Made by a program: the position numbers and the translations under genes. 64,000 nucleotides of DNA from Haematobia irritans (lineage: Eukaryota; Arthropoda; Insecta; Diptera; Muscidae). The DNA lies in the NCBI RefSeq assembly GCF_050003625.1, contig NC_134400.1, forward strand, positions 63,612,241 through 63,676,240. The letters run 5' to 3'. This document shows positions 22,691-36,618 of the stretch, piece after piece. Under the pieces are notes generated by a model, which was given only the letters and a program-made list of their open reading frames with translations, was not told the DNA's origin and made no database searches. Numbering within the stretch: the first letter of the stretch is position 1; the number at the start of each line of letters is the position of its first letter.

Positions 22691-24066
22691 TTATTCCTCT
22701 CGCTTTCTCGCTTGGGGAGATTGTTCATTTAGTGCCTGATTTTCGATAATTGCTGATGGGGCAGAATTTGGCACTACGACTCTATTTGCCACTTTTATAG
22801 TCTCTATGAGGTTCAGATAAAGGGGCCACGGTTCCGCAAAACCAAAATTAATATTCGGCTCAACTTCAAAGTACCAATATTTCTGACCCATGTTTAGTAC
22901 TATACCAGCCGTTTCAAGAAAGTCTGTTCCTAACAACGTGCGATTACCTTGGGCGTTAGGCAAAATGACAAATTTCACATCAAAAACTCTTCTTCCAATT
23001 TCCATTTTACAAATTGTATACAAACATTCTTGAACCGATCTACTACCATCAGCAAGAGAAATTTCCATACATAACTTACTGTATGTACAACCATGAAAAT
23101 CCATAATATTTTTCAAGTTAGAACTCGCGACGCTGATACGTGCACCGGTATCTACAAAAACCTGGCCTGGAACACCAAACATTTTGACACAAATCATAGG
23201 AATTTCGATTCCTCTTAAGCTCGTAGAAATATTATTGAAATACGCCACTCCTGGGCTATTTGATTTGTTTTCCTTTGGTTTACAATTTGGACAATTTGCC
23301 TTTACAACACCTGGAGCATTGCAGCCGTAACAAGCCAATTTTGGCTTTGAAGTAAAGCTCTGAGCAGTCGCAATTGCATTTTGACGACCCTCTTCTTCGA
23401 CTTTCTTCTTTTTAAAACAATCTTCAACTTTATGCCCTTTTCTATGGCAAAATGAATATCGAACCGATCCACCTGTCTTATGTTTGAAATTAACAAGATC
23501 TGCGCGCTCTGCGATATTATTTTCCGCCTCTCGAGCGTCTTTTAACAGATCATCGAAACTTGATACCTTGTGACGGAACACCCTGTCACGGATTTCCATA
23601 TTTAGCATACCAAAAATAATATCTATCTGATCATTTTCGGTTAGTGTTCTTGGCAGCTTTGCAAATAAGGCCCTTTTCTTTCTAATGAAAACGTCGGTAG
23701 CTTTGCCTCTCTGTTGCTTTGCCTCGAATATATCAGCGTATATGCGCCACACTGGTTTTTGAGGACAGAACGAGTCCCGTAGCATCTTCACAACATCTTC
23801 GAACTTTTTTGCCTTCCCTTTTACTCCAGTCCACCATTCCGAAGCATCCCCCTGCAGTAGCATTGGCATACCATTGATTGCGTTTTCATCACTCACATTC
23901 TCTACTGCTTTAAATGTGGTTATAGCCGATATGAATTCTTCCACCTTGGATGGGTCACCATCGCCATTGTAACGTGCCGTACAATTAGCGAATGAGCCGG
24001 TCTTTACATTAGCGGCACAACGGTCCGCATCATCTTCTCTAAAGCTTCAGCCGTAAATGTGGCCAT
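22691..24066 (-). pseudogene. gag: Gypsy-E gag and aspartic protease
   Basis: The start codon is at 24066 (MATFTAEALEKMM); a 1-bp loss near 24010 shifts into the 417-codon frame 23944-22691. Capsid: GDASEWWTGVKGKAKKFEDV and DIIFGMLNMEIRDRVFRHKV. Two zinc motifs: SFCHRKGHKVEDCF region and CYGCNAPGVVKANCPNC. Protease: VFVDTGARISVAS with the catalytic DTG present and a second conserved LLGTDFL motif. Gag and protease share a frame. The protein would package element RNA in the cytoplasm. Confidence 0.88.
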
Positions 24067-24401
24067 GTCTCTCAATCTTTGACTCCTTCGGGGTGATTCC
24101 ATACAATTAAAACAAATTCCCAAATTTTCGCTTTTGATTTGTACCACAAATTTTCTACCAATCGTTGTCGGATTTTTACTTCGATGTACAATTCACCAAA
24201 CCAATCAAAATTCTGCCTTACAAAATTTCCAAAAATGTTTTCCGCAGATACAAATAAATTCAAAATAATTTACAAAATTCTGCGACAACTTACCAACAGA
24301 GAATCAAAAATTCAAAATTTTCTTCTCAAAATAATTTTCAGATTTTCTCCGTGGATAAATTTTCTCCAAATAATTTTCAAAATTTTCCTGGGTAGGTAAA
24401 A

Positions 24402-24416
24402 CCTTGTTGTGCGCCA
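24402..24416 (-). other. Gypsy-E primer-binding site, tRNA-Lys-like
   Basis: The minus strand reads TGGCGCACAACAAGG a few bases after the LTR end. The first six bases and the CAAC match the complement of a tRNA-Lys 3' end as used by some gypsy elements. The match is imperfect. Confidence 0.5.
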
Positions 24417-27085
<2,669 letters not shown>

Positions 27086-27216
27086 ATGTGCTTTCGTACA
27101 GTTTATTTACTGCACTCCCAACGCTCATTAGCATACGAATCGAAGTCATATAATTACAGAACAATACTCTTCATTCGATCGATCTTCATTCGGTCGTTGG
27201 CAATACACATCCACAG

Positions 27217-28935
27217 TTGCCAGCCACTGTTAACTCCACGATTTATACCACATCTAGTGGTAACACCAGTACTGCGGTAACAACCGTTATGCAAGCGACA
27301 TCTGTGGTGTCGTCAGCCTTACCTGGAATCAATTCTCATAGAATCAAATTTCATAGCCCGAATTCGGCCATGCTGAATCCCAACTACTCCAATAATTCGA
27401 TTCTCCCTGATAATTCTATTTCACCCCTGGAATACTCGAGTATAACGGTACGTAATATACAGAATGATTTTAGGCATATTAGAAGGGAGGTAATGGGTCA
27501 GGATTAACTTCATTCCGACCCAGGATGCAGCACGACAATCTGCGAATGGTCTGCAGCAGGTAGACCATTTGAGAATTTTCGAGGAAAGGTTACAACTCTT
27601 TGCACTAAGAATAGTCGCCGAAAGCCTTAGATCAATGTCGATTAGCCAGATTTCCCAAACAAATCCTCCAGGGGTTTATGCAACTAGTGGACAGGCAATC
27701 ATGACTTCGAACCCAGTTTCGCAGGGCCAGGTCACCAATGCCCGACCAACTGCACGACCCAGCGGCAGTAACAGGACTCCAGACTTTGAAGGGGGTTCGC
27801 AAACAAATAACGATAATTCTATACACCACGGTTAGCTGTTAGGCAATATCCCGCCGAATACAGTATCTGGACAACCGCCAACCGGTCATAACTACCCACA
27901 TTGTCCTCAACCAACCTTCGGTAAAAGAAATGTGAATAACCAAAATGGTTTTGGAAGCATTAATACTGAGGTCAACAGGCATCCATAGGTTTTTCGTGCT
28001 GGGCAACCACGTGAATATCTATTACGTAACACACAACCACGGTTTAACCCGAACCGACAATTTGAGAATGTGGCTTGTTTTGCCGACCCCTACATGTATT
28101 ATTCGCCAAATGGCGTATAACCTTCTAGGAAAATATATTTGGAGAAATGGGGTATAGATTTTGACGAGACGGAAAAAACTATGAATGCCGAGGATTTCAT
28201 CTTCAGAGTAGAGAGAATGCGCGAGGATTACGGGTGCACTTGGGTTGAAGTATTGAAGGGATTTTTTCATTTGTTATCTGGAGTCGCTCTTGAATGGTAT
28301 TTGATGCAAAGGAAAATCCAACCGTTTAGCTCGTGGCAGGAGCTTAGAGAAGCCTTGCAGAATCGCTTCAAAAGGTTTGAGAGCGATAATGAGATACAGC
28401 GCAAGATAATGGACGGGCACCAGCAACCGCACGAAAGTTTCGAGGAATCCTATAATTCGGTATTGAGGCTGCGCAATCAGCAGCGAATTCCTATGCCTGA
28501 GGAAGATGCAGTTGAGATTGTTGAGACAACTCTTAGGCCCCAGCTGGCTCAGTTAGCTTTCCTATTCGAATATATGGCCTGAGCCATTTGCATAGGGAAT
28601 GTCGAAAGACAGAAAGCCTCATGTTTAACCAAAGACGAGTATATTCCGATCGTAAAGCGCAAATAGGGCTAGTGCATGAGCTTGGTTACGAGCAGGAAAT
28701 CTTTCCTGATATCCAGGTAGATGGTGTGCATTCCTCAAGTCGTTATCAGTGCTGGAATTGTAGGCAATCTGGCCATGGTTTTGTGGATTATCTAGTGGTT
28801 CCGAGGCGCGTTTTCTGTTTCAAGTGCGGATATGATGGGGTAGTGTCACCGAATTGCCCACGTTGTCGGGGAAACTCCAAAACGGACACGACGGTCACTG
28901 GCGAGACGCGCCCGGAGACAAGCAAAACCCAGTGA
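27217..28935 (+). pseudogene. gag: Gypsy-C gag
   Basis: A Ser/Thr/Asn-rich N terminus (27217-27507, 27569-27835) precedes a capsid frame (28139-28582) with EWYLMQRKIQPFSSWQELRE and ALQNRFKRFESDNEIQRKIM. A further frame (28588-28935) has cysteine motifs CWNCRQSGHGFVDY (the last cysteine replaced) and CFKCGYDGVVSPNCPRC. Four frames are needed to cover it, so it is not translatable. Confidence 0.8.
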
Positions 28936-29113
28936 GAATAGATGTTGACAATTGGGGGGTAAATTTAACACATAGTAAAGACAGGGTAGTTATATTACGA
29001 AATGAAGATAGGCATCGAGTTATTGAGGAAAGATATGAGCCACGCGAACCACTACATATAAGGTTGAGGGAATACAAGGAAACGCGCGAGCGGATTTTAA
29101 TACACCTACTAGA

Positions 29114-29527
29114 ATGGAAAAAGCAAGGACTCGTTGCCGAAATCGTAAACAAGTTCGAGCCGAACTTGCTCAGATTAAGTTGTTCGAAGGTAAAGACGAT
29201 CGTTTATATACTAGAATCAGCTTTAATGGGATAGAAGTGGAGGGACTTTTCGATAGCGGCGCCTCGGTGTCGATCCTAGGAAAGAATTGTTTAGAGCTCG
29301 CGAGTGGGGCTAATCTTCGGATTCACAAATTTTCCGCTCAGGTACGTACGGCAGATTCACGCGCACACCCCGTTATCGGAAGAGTTAGGCATATCGTTCG
29401 ACATAATGAGCTGGAAAAATCTATTGATTTTTATCTTGTGCCCTCTTTAACGAACGAACTCTTCTTGGGTATTGACTTCATGAAGTCATTCCGTTTAATA
29501 GTGGACCTTCCAAGGGATGTCTTCTGA
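29114..29527 (+). pseudogene. Gypsy-C aspartic protease
   Basis: The frame shows VEGLFDSGASVSILG, the active-site D-S-G, and ELFLGIDFMKSF, the second conserved hydrophobic-G motif. It lies between the Gag zinc region and reverse transcriptase. The protease unit itself looks complete. Confidence 0.82.
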
Positions 29528-29529
29528 AA

Positions 29530-30500
29530 ATGGAAATGACCTTAAACAAGAGAATACTTAGATGTTTTTACCGAGAAACAGCAAGAGGAATTGAATTCCG
29601 TAGTTGCGAAATTTCCATCGTTTCTGGAAAGGGATCTCGGAAAGACACATTTGGAGTTACACATTATAGACACAGGGAGCTCGGAGGCGGTGAAACAGCG
29701 TTATTACCCGGTGTCACCGGCTGTGCAGGCACTATATATGCGGAGCTAGATAGGATGCTTGAGATGGGAGTGATTGAGAGCCCCTGGAATAACCCAGTGA
29801 CACTCGTGCGGAAGGGGGTTAAAAACAGGTTGTGCTTAGATGCACGGAAACTCAATTCACTTACCATCAAAGACGCCTATCCACTTCCTCATATAGAGGG
29901 CCTACTCAGTCGATTCGGGGATACGCACTTTATCTCTAGCGTGGACCTGAAGGATGCCTTCTGGCAAATCCCGCTAGAAAAAAGTAGCCGCGAAAAAACA
30001 GCTTTCACCGTCTCCGGTAGACCTCTCTATCAGTTCGGTTATGCCGTTCGGCCTCTGCAATGCCGCGCAGAGACTTTGCCGACAGATGGACAAGGTCATA
30101 CCGGACGAGCTCTGAGGTCGTGTCTTTGTGTACCTCGACGACCTGCTGGTCGTCTCCCCAGATTTCCAGTCTCACGTCTCCCTACTGGAACAAGTCGCCA
30201 GGGCCCTTGACACCGCTGGTTTGGCGATAAACGTCGCGAAGTCCAAGTTCTGCTTCAGAGAACTTAAATATTTAGGTTATTTGGTAGGCGAGGGGAAGTT
30301 ACGTGCTGATCCTGAGAGGGTACAGGCGATTGTTCGGTTTGATTATCCGAAGTCATTGAAGCAGGTCAGGGGGTTCATGGGTACCACCGGATGGTACCGA
30401 AAATTCATCCGCAATTACGCTACCATCGCGACACCCATCTTCGAAACACTGAAGAAGGGTAGGGCGTTCCATTCCATTCACCGGGGAAGCTAAGAAAGTG
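29530..30500 (+). pseudogene. Gypsy-C reverse transcriptase
   Basis: Frame 1 (29530-30060) has LDRMLEMGVIESPWNNPVTL, NRLCLDARKLNSLTIKDAYP and SVDLKDAFWQIPLEKSSREK. A frameshift near 30050 moves to the frame 30128-30493, which has VYLDDLLVVSPDFQSH (active-site YLDD), ELKYLGYLVGEGKLRADPER and the connection domain. It stops at an early frame break. Confidence 0.88.
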
Positions 30501-30766
30501 TTCGAATCACAGACCATTCTAGCCTCCAGTGGCTGATGTCGAACAAGGAATTAAGTGGTAGAATCGCGCGGTGGAGTTTGACAGAAAACATCGTCCCAGA
30601 TACACTTTCCCGCTACGATTTGGAGGTTATTTCGGCTGACGCGACGAGACTGATATATTGGGAGTCCAAACACTTTCAAGACGATGAATACCTTGAAATT
30701 GTCCGAACGGTACTTGAGAATGGGACGAACCTTCCGGATCTGCTAGAAATAGACGGCTTAGTGTAA
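30501..30766 (+). pseudogene. Gypsy-C RNase H remnant
   Basis: Only the end of RNase H is left: LQWLMSNKELSGRIARWSL followed directly by the tail NIVPDTLSRYDLE. The catalytic part is deleted between about 30500 and 30530 and again before NIVPD. Confidence 0.7.
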
Positions 30767-31851
30767 AAAAAACGAGGTTTTATAACGGGGACGCGCCAAC
30801 TGAGGACCTCACATGGAAGTTGTGGGTCCCACGGGCACTCACGAGGGGGGTAATTGAAAAGGCCCACAATCCTCCCACTTCAGGCCATGGAGGTTTTCAT
30901 AAAACCTTGGCGCATGTGCGCGAATATTTTTATTGGCCTCAAATGACGACAGATGTTAGGGAAGCCGTTAGGGATTGCATTACATGTAAAGAGTGTAAGG
31001 CCCAGTACCAGATATCGAGACCAGCGATGGGAGAAGTGACACAGATACTTAGACCCTTTCAAAAGATCTACATCGATTTCTTGGGCCCATATCCCCGATT
31101 AAATCGGGAAATTGTTATATCTTTACAGTCCTCGATCATCTTTCAAAGTTTGTTCTGCTCAAGGCCATGAGCAAAGCAAACTCCCAAAATGTATGTAAAT
31201 TCCTGATTTCTGAGATGTTTCATAAATTCGGCGTGCCCGGGACCTTATTCTCAGACAATGGTCAACAGTTTCAGTCAAAGGTTTTTGGGGATATGGTGGC
31301 ACTTTTCGGTATAAGACACATCAAAACTGCTGTTTACTCTCCATAGGACAAAAGTTCCTAACGGGTGAATCAGTCCATCCTGGCGGCCAATCGTTCGTAC
31401 CTGGAGGAGGACCAGAGGGAAGGGCAGTCATTCCTCCATTGGAATGACGCCCTATTATGCCTTATTTGGACAACACATGATCACCCATTGAAGCGCTTAT
31501 GAATTGGTCAGGAAATTGGGAATGTTAGAAGACTGTGAAGCGCACATACTACCAAAAGAGGTTAACAGAGACCTTGTCAATGCAAAACTGCGAGAAAATA
31601 TAAGTCAGGCGTACCAAAAGCGGGCAAATGCATACAATAAAAGGGCACGGAAAGTCAATTTTAAACCCGGTCAAGAAGTATATCGCCGGAACTTCGTTCA
31701 AGGCGACTTTAAAAACTTAATAAACGCCAAGTTGTCTCGCAAATACTTGAAGTGTCGTATAACAAACCCCGTAGGTAATTGCTTATACCAATTGGAGGAT
31801 TTACGTGGTAAGCCTCTCGGAATCTTTCATGCGAAAGATATCAAGCCATAG
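30767..31851 (+). pseudogene. Gypsy-C integrase
   Basis: The zinc-binding region is visible (HNPPTSGHGGFHKTLAHVRE, then CITCKEC), then the first Asp in KIYIDFLGPYP and the second in LFSDNGQQF near 31250. The Glu region (TAVYSP then a stop, ...RVNQSILAANRSY) is damaged near 31345. The C-terminal frame 31504-31851 has the basic FKPGQEVYRRNF and RKYLKCRI, like a GPY/F-type end. Confidence 0.82.
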
Positions 31852-32875
31852 AATTTCTCCATTACGTAAAATAAGATAGGTACGAGTAATATGTCTATTT
31901 ATCTATCCGTCCGTCTACCTCTTCGTCCGTCTGACTGTCGGTTTATCTGTCCGCCAGTCTATCAAAGAAAAAAAAGAAATCACTTTAACGTTGTTAATGA
32001 AGAGAAAAGGAAAGAGACACTATACAAAAAGATACGCATGCATAAAACCTTGTGTCAATTTTACATCAGAACCCGAGTATCTGAATATTTGTAACGTCGA
32101 AGACGGAAATGAAGATCTTACTAAGTATCTTATAGATAAGTATCTAATTGAAACATCTTACGGATCTTTGTATATATTTCAAACCAAAGCTATGTAACCT
32201 ATGCAAACCTGCCAGAACTATACACGTCCACCTCATCCCCTTTCCACACATTAGTGGGTGGGATGATGAGGTTTGTCATGTGAACAAATAATAAGCTGTA
32301 ACGACATCTACGTTATTATCTGTAAGAAAAATTAACGAAACAAGGAATCTTAAGAATATCGGGGTGAAGTGGCATCTTCATCAGAAAATCGTAAATAAAA
32401 GGAAACCTATAATAAGATACATAAAAGGGAATTCAATGTAACGGTTCTTGGATGATACGAAAATTGCAACCAGTCAGGAAAAAGCGAAGGATTTAGTGAT
32501 ATCGATGATAGTGAGAGCGAAAGGGATTGAAAAGGAGGAGGGGAGTCGAGTTGAGTCAAGCGTGGCGTACGGAAAAAAAGGAGCGTTCAAGTCAGTCGAT
32601 ACTACATTGCTATCAAATGTTTACATTTTTTTTACAAGAGAAAACTTTGTTCTTTAAAAAAAAGAAATTTTATTCAAAGAACAGTTCCTCGTATGTGTTT
32701 TAAACCAATGAAAATAGTGTCGCCAATAACATTTTGATACGTGGGTGTATAAACCGATTAAACTGAGGGAAGTATTGAATAATCCCTGCGTAACCCGCGA
32801 TATCGCAAGCAAAACCACGAATCTGTGTTACCCATGAACATTATGTACAAATAAAATTCGGAGACGATGATAAAG
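31852..32875. other. Intergenic, no gene recognised
   Basis: Includes a CCGTC/TCTG-rich short tract at 31895-31965 and AT-rich sequence. It may contain a 3' LTR of Gypsy-C, but there is no partner copy to prove it. Confidence 0.4.
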
Positions 32876-32877
32876 TA

Positions 32878-33813
32878 AAGGGTGATTCTTTTGAGGTTAG
32901 GATTTTCATGCATTAGTATTTGACAGATCACGTGGGATTTCAGACATGGTGTCAAAGAGAAAGATGCTCAGTATGCTTTGACATTTCATCATGAATAGAC
33001 TTACTAACGAGCCACAACGTCGAATTTTCAGTGAATGGGCCCTAGAAAAGTTGGCAGAAAATCCGCTTTTTTATCGACAAATTTTGTTCAGCGATGAGGC
33101 TCATTTCTGGTTGAATGGCTACGTAAATAAGCAAAATTGCCGCATTTGGAGTGAAGAGCAACCAGAAGCCGTTCAAGAACTGCCCATGCATCCCGAAAAA
33201 TGCACTGTTTGGTGTGGTTTGTACGCTGGTGGAATCATTGGACCGTATTTTTTCAAAGATGCTGTTGGACGCAACGTTACGGTGAATGGCGATCGCTATC
33301 GTTCGATGCTAACAAACTTTTTGTTGCCAAAAATGGAAGAACTGAACTTGGTTGACATGTGGTTTCAACAATATGGCGCTACATGCCACACAGCTCGCGA
33401 TTCTATGGCCATTTTGAGGGAAAACTTCGGAGAACAATTCATCTCAAGAAATGGACCGGTAAGTTGGCCACCAAGATCATGCGATTTGACGCCTTTAGAC
33501 TATTTTTTGTGGGGCTACGTCAAGTCTAAAGTCTACAGAAATAAGCCAGCAACTATTCCAGCTTTGGAAGACAACATTTCCGAAGAAATTCGGGCTATTC
33601 CGGCCGAAATGCTCGAAAAAGTTGCCCAAAATTGGACTTTCCGAATGGACCACCTAAGACGCAGCCGCGGTCAACATTTAAATGAAATTATCTTCAAAAA
33701 GTAAATGTCATGGACCAATCTAACGTTTCAAATAAAGAACCGATGAGATTTTGCAAATTTTATGCGTTTTTTTTTTTTTTAAAAAGTTATCAAGCTCTTA
33801 ACAAATCACCCTT
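32878..33813 (+). mobile_element. DD41D-type mariner, deleted copy 3 (936 bp)
   Basis: Ends AAGGGTGATT and AATCACCCTT are flanked by TA (32876-32877, 33814-33815). Plus-strand orientation. The deletion joins ACTAACGAGC to CACAACGTCG, close to the start codon, unlike copies 1 and 2. Confidence 0.93.
32991..33704 (+). CDS. DD41D mariner transposase lacking DNA-binding domain, catalytic Asp to Tyr
   Basis: A single 237-codon frame from the native ATG (MNRLTNEPQRRIFSEWALEK). The DNA-binding helices that normally fill the first ~110 residues are deleted in frame. LFSDEAHFWL and LTPLDYFLWG are kept. The second catalytic motif reads FQQYGATCH: residue 128 (codon 33372-33374) is Tyr instead of Asp. 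If expressed, the protein could not cut DNA or bind ends specifically. It is the only one of the three copies in which start codon and catalytic domain are in phase. Confidence 0.85.
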   Translation: MNRLTNEPQRRIFSEWALEKLAENPLFYRQILFSDEAHFWLNGYVNKQNCRIWSEEQPEAVQELPMHPEKCTVWCGLYAGGIIGPYFFKDAVGRNVTVNGDRYRSMLTNFLLPKMEELNLVDMWFQQYGATCHTARDSMAILRENFGEQFISRNGPVSWPPRSCDLTPLDYFLWGYVKSKVYRNKPATIPALEDNISEEIRAIPAEMLEKVAQNWTFRMDHLRRSRGQHLNEIIFKK

Positions 33814-33815
33814 TA

Positions 33816-34840
33816 TAATAATAAACGCTAAAAAGATAGTTAGACGCACCTCCACTTATTGTCAGCTCAAACAAAATAGAACAAAAATGAAATCTTTGCA
33901 ACTTCTCGACAAATGAAACGTGATATATATTGGTTTCTTTTCGATTTGTAGACCGATTTAGTTTTAATTTTTATTTTTTTTTTTTCCTGTGACGGTTTTG
34001 ATATTTTTGGGGTTAGGTCTCTTTGCCACACACACCTTTGATTTCTTACCGTTTATTTTAATATTTCTCACACGCATACACATTTACTGGTGATAGATTT
34101 CCGCTTTTTCCGTTTTTTATTCATTTCGTAATATTCAGAACATGTTGATTTTTTGTTTCTGTACATTTTGTTTTTAATTGCACTTAGGTTACTTTGCTCT
34201 ATACCATTTGCTTCATAACGTTTTTTCACTATCGCTTACACACACACTCACACATACCGACCATAGTTTTTCCCGCTTTTTTTTGTATTTATTCTATATT
34301 TACCTTTAGTGATACACTTCATTCGGTTGTTTTGATTTTTATTTAGGTTATTCTCATTTATTTTTCATTCTACTTACCATTGATGCTGTCGGTCGCGCGT
34401 TACACTTGTTATGAATGAGTATCGATTCATTCATGAGTGATGGGTATCGATAACAATTCATTCGTGATCAATTACTCGTAATGGTAACGTTACTCTGCGA
34501 CGTATCGTGACGTTATCAAGTATAATGGGGCGTTCGGATGTCGTGTATGCATGATGGTATAAACAGGTATATGATTTTTTTTAAATTGGGGTTTTTAAGG
34601 GTAGTGTGAGTGGAAATGGTGAATTTGTGTCGGTGGGAGACGGTGTTAGCTCTTTCAGTAGGTATCGTAGTGGAAATAAAGGAATACAGCGGTTTTTGTT
34701 TTCATTTTTCTTTGGTTGGGCGCACTGTTTTCCATCCCATCCTCTGACAGTGATGTTCAAAGGATGGTTGGGTTGTCTGTGCGGCCGAATATTGTTTTAT
34801 TTTTATGGATTTAGCGCCATCTATTGGAGAGCAGGGGGCG
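33816..34840. other. Intergenic, no gene recognised
   Basis: T-rich sequence with short CACACA tracts (34050, 34240) and imperfect palindromes such as GAGTATCGATTCATTC near 34420-34480. Small frames show no family resemblance. Confidence 0.5.
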
Positions 34841-35623
34841 TACACCCAGAAAATGAACTCATTGTGAAGAAAGTTGAACTTCGTATAGCGCCAAAGACAT
34901 TTTTATTTGTTTGAACGATGTGATTTTCGTAGAAATTAGGTAGAATGCATTTCATATATTAGTTAACATTTTCCTATATTTATGTACCACTATATTAGAG
35001 AATGAAAAAATTTAAATGAATTGAATTCATATATGGAATGATTTTATTGAACTTTTTTCATTCATTTGGACAAATCTTACATATTTGTGGTAAACCTTTT
35101 ACTTCAAATTTAGAATTGCTCACCTTCGTTTTTAAATACAATTTTATGTATTTATATACGCAATTTTTTCTTCAATAAAATACATGTTTTATTAATATAT
35201 TAAATATATTTATTTAGAATCAACAGCATCGACTGGCCTTGAAATATTAAACCCCATTTTTTTTCTTCTTCTAGTATCTTTCACTTTGAAAAAGTTGCTG
35301 GCTAGCAATTTTGTTCACCTTATACAATTTCAATACCTACAAATATAAACAAAAAAATCCTAAACGAATTTTTCACAAAAGGTTAGCGTCACTGAATATT
35401 ACCTGATAATTGAAGATTCCAAAATGAAGTCGAATGAAGGGGTTGTTATACAGCTGGTGTTTTCTTTTTTTATAAACCAATTTTCAAAAAACGAACATTT
35501 TTCTCACTAATTTAAAATAAACATTTTATATTGTTACGAATGTGATATTTCTAGATTTAAGTTTATTTAAATTAGTTTACGTTAATTTAAATTTCAAATT
35601 GTAACGATAAAATTACGTCATAA

Positions 35624-36055
35624 AGGCCGGTACTCTGTTCGGGTTTCGCGTTGAAACTCCATACAAAACCAAAAAATGCGAAAAATTTGCGAAATTTTTT
35701 CCATTTGTGATACTTTGTTTTTTCGTGTTGAAAAACTGACGTTTATAGCACGGCGCCATTTGCAATGTGAATTAAGAAATAATTTATTTATTAAAAACTA
35801 TTTGTGCGGGTTTATAAATCAAACACGGACCATATTTTTGTTCCGAAACTATACAAAGGATCAAAGGAATAGCAGATCAATTGCCCAAGGAAAAATAAAA
35901 TGTTATTTTGTAAAAACAAGCAACAACCACCAACTTAATCCAATATCGCTCCCTGTAAAATAGCGCTCCAAGCTACCTAAAAAAACGCCGCTTTCTATGT
36001 GCGAAATAATGGTTTCCATAAAAATTTTTCGCAAGAATGAACACAGTACCGGCCT
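35624..36055. mobile_element. Harbinger-like MITE in Gypsy-D 5' LTR (432 bp)
   Basis: Ends AGGCCGGTACTCTGTTC and GAACACAGTACCGGCCT are inverted. The 3' LTR gives the empty site CGTCATAACTTG, so TAA (35621-35623, 36056-36058) is the target duplication. A 3-bp TWA duplication is characteristic of PIF/Harbinger. Similar ends occur at 44054-44417. Confidence 0.92.
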
Positions 36056-36395
36056 TAACTTGTTAGAGTCATTTCTTTATTTTCTAGTACTTTCTTAAAC
36101 ATCTTTTGTGTTTCCAATCGTTCATTGTAAAAGTAACGCCTTTTGTTTTACTTATTGACTTATGTTATACCTGCACGACATCTACCTAATCTAGTAGAAT
36201 GCACTAGATTATTAGCATAAGCCTAAAAGTATGTGTGCCATATCACCTGTAAAATAACGCCGATAGAACATTCCAGATGGCTGTAGGCAATGAAGATAAT
36301 CAGTTGAATATGTGGTGTTAGATAAATTGTATCAAGATAGTTCTAGATGGTTGTAGGCCAGACTATCCAGAATTTTCGAAATCGTCAAATCACGG

Positions 36396-36402
36396 TATAT
36401 AA
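36396..36402 (+). promoter_or_regulatory. Gypsy-D LTR TATA box
   Basis: TATATAA followed about 25-30 bp later by TCAGTC-type initiator sequence (CAGTCAAGTCAGTCG). The same site is at 41856-41862 in the 3' LTR. It would drive the genomic RNA. Confidence 0.65.
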
Positions 36403-36582
36403 GCCCCTGGCGGAGGGAGCAGTCAAGTCAGTCGTAAGCTAAAGTTTATACAGTACACATCGTAGAGCAAATAAGTGAAACCAATCAATTAAACAAATAA
36501 ATTGTAGATTGTCGTTATTTGAAAAGAACTGTGTTTTAATTATCGGGTAATTAAATACGCCTCAATATAAAAACGTAACAAT

Positions 36583-36596
36583 TGGTGTCGGAAGTG
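36583..36596 (+). other. Gypsy-D primer-binding site, tRNA-Leu-like
   Basis: TGGTGTCGGAAGTG starts two bases after the 5' LTR. It resembles the TGGTGTC.GAAGTG primer site of insect elements primed by tRNA-Leu. It would start minus-strand DNA synthesis. Confidence 0.7.
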
Positions 36597-36618
36597 AAAT
36601 AACGGGAAAAAATCTACA

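Larger units (their letters stand above)
27086..31851 (+). mobile_element. Gypsy-C: decayed plus-strand Ty3/gypsy internal region
   Basis: The plus-strand order is Gag, protease, reverse transcriptase, RNase H remnant, integrase. It is a different family from B, D and E. It is more GC-rich than its surroundings. There are many frameshifts, a large RNase H deletion and no LTRs that I can pair. The limits given are those of recognisable coding sequence. Confidence 0.8.
35532..36580 (+). repeat. Gypsy-D 5' LTR (with MITE)
   Basis: Runs from TGTTACG to CGTAACA. It is 1049 bp because a 432-bp MITE is inserted; otherwise it matches the 3' LTR. It holds a TATA box and an AATAAA signal (36496-36501). 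Confidence 0.96.

Noticed and set aside
28895..29152. Ser-rich minus-strand frame inside Gypsy-C
   Set aside because: Antisense shadow of the gag-protease linker.
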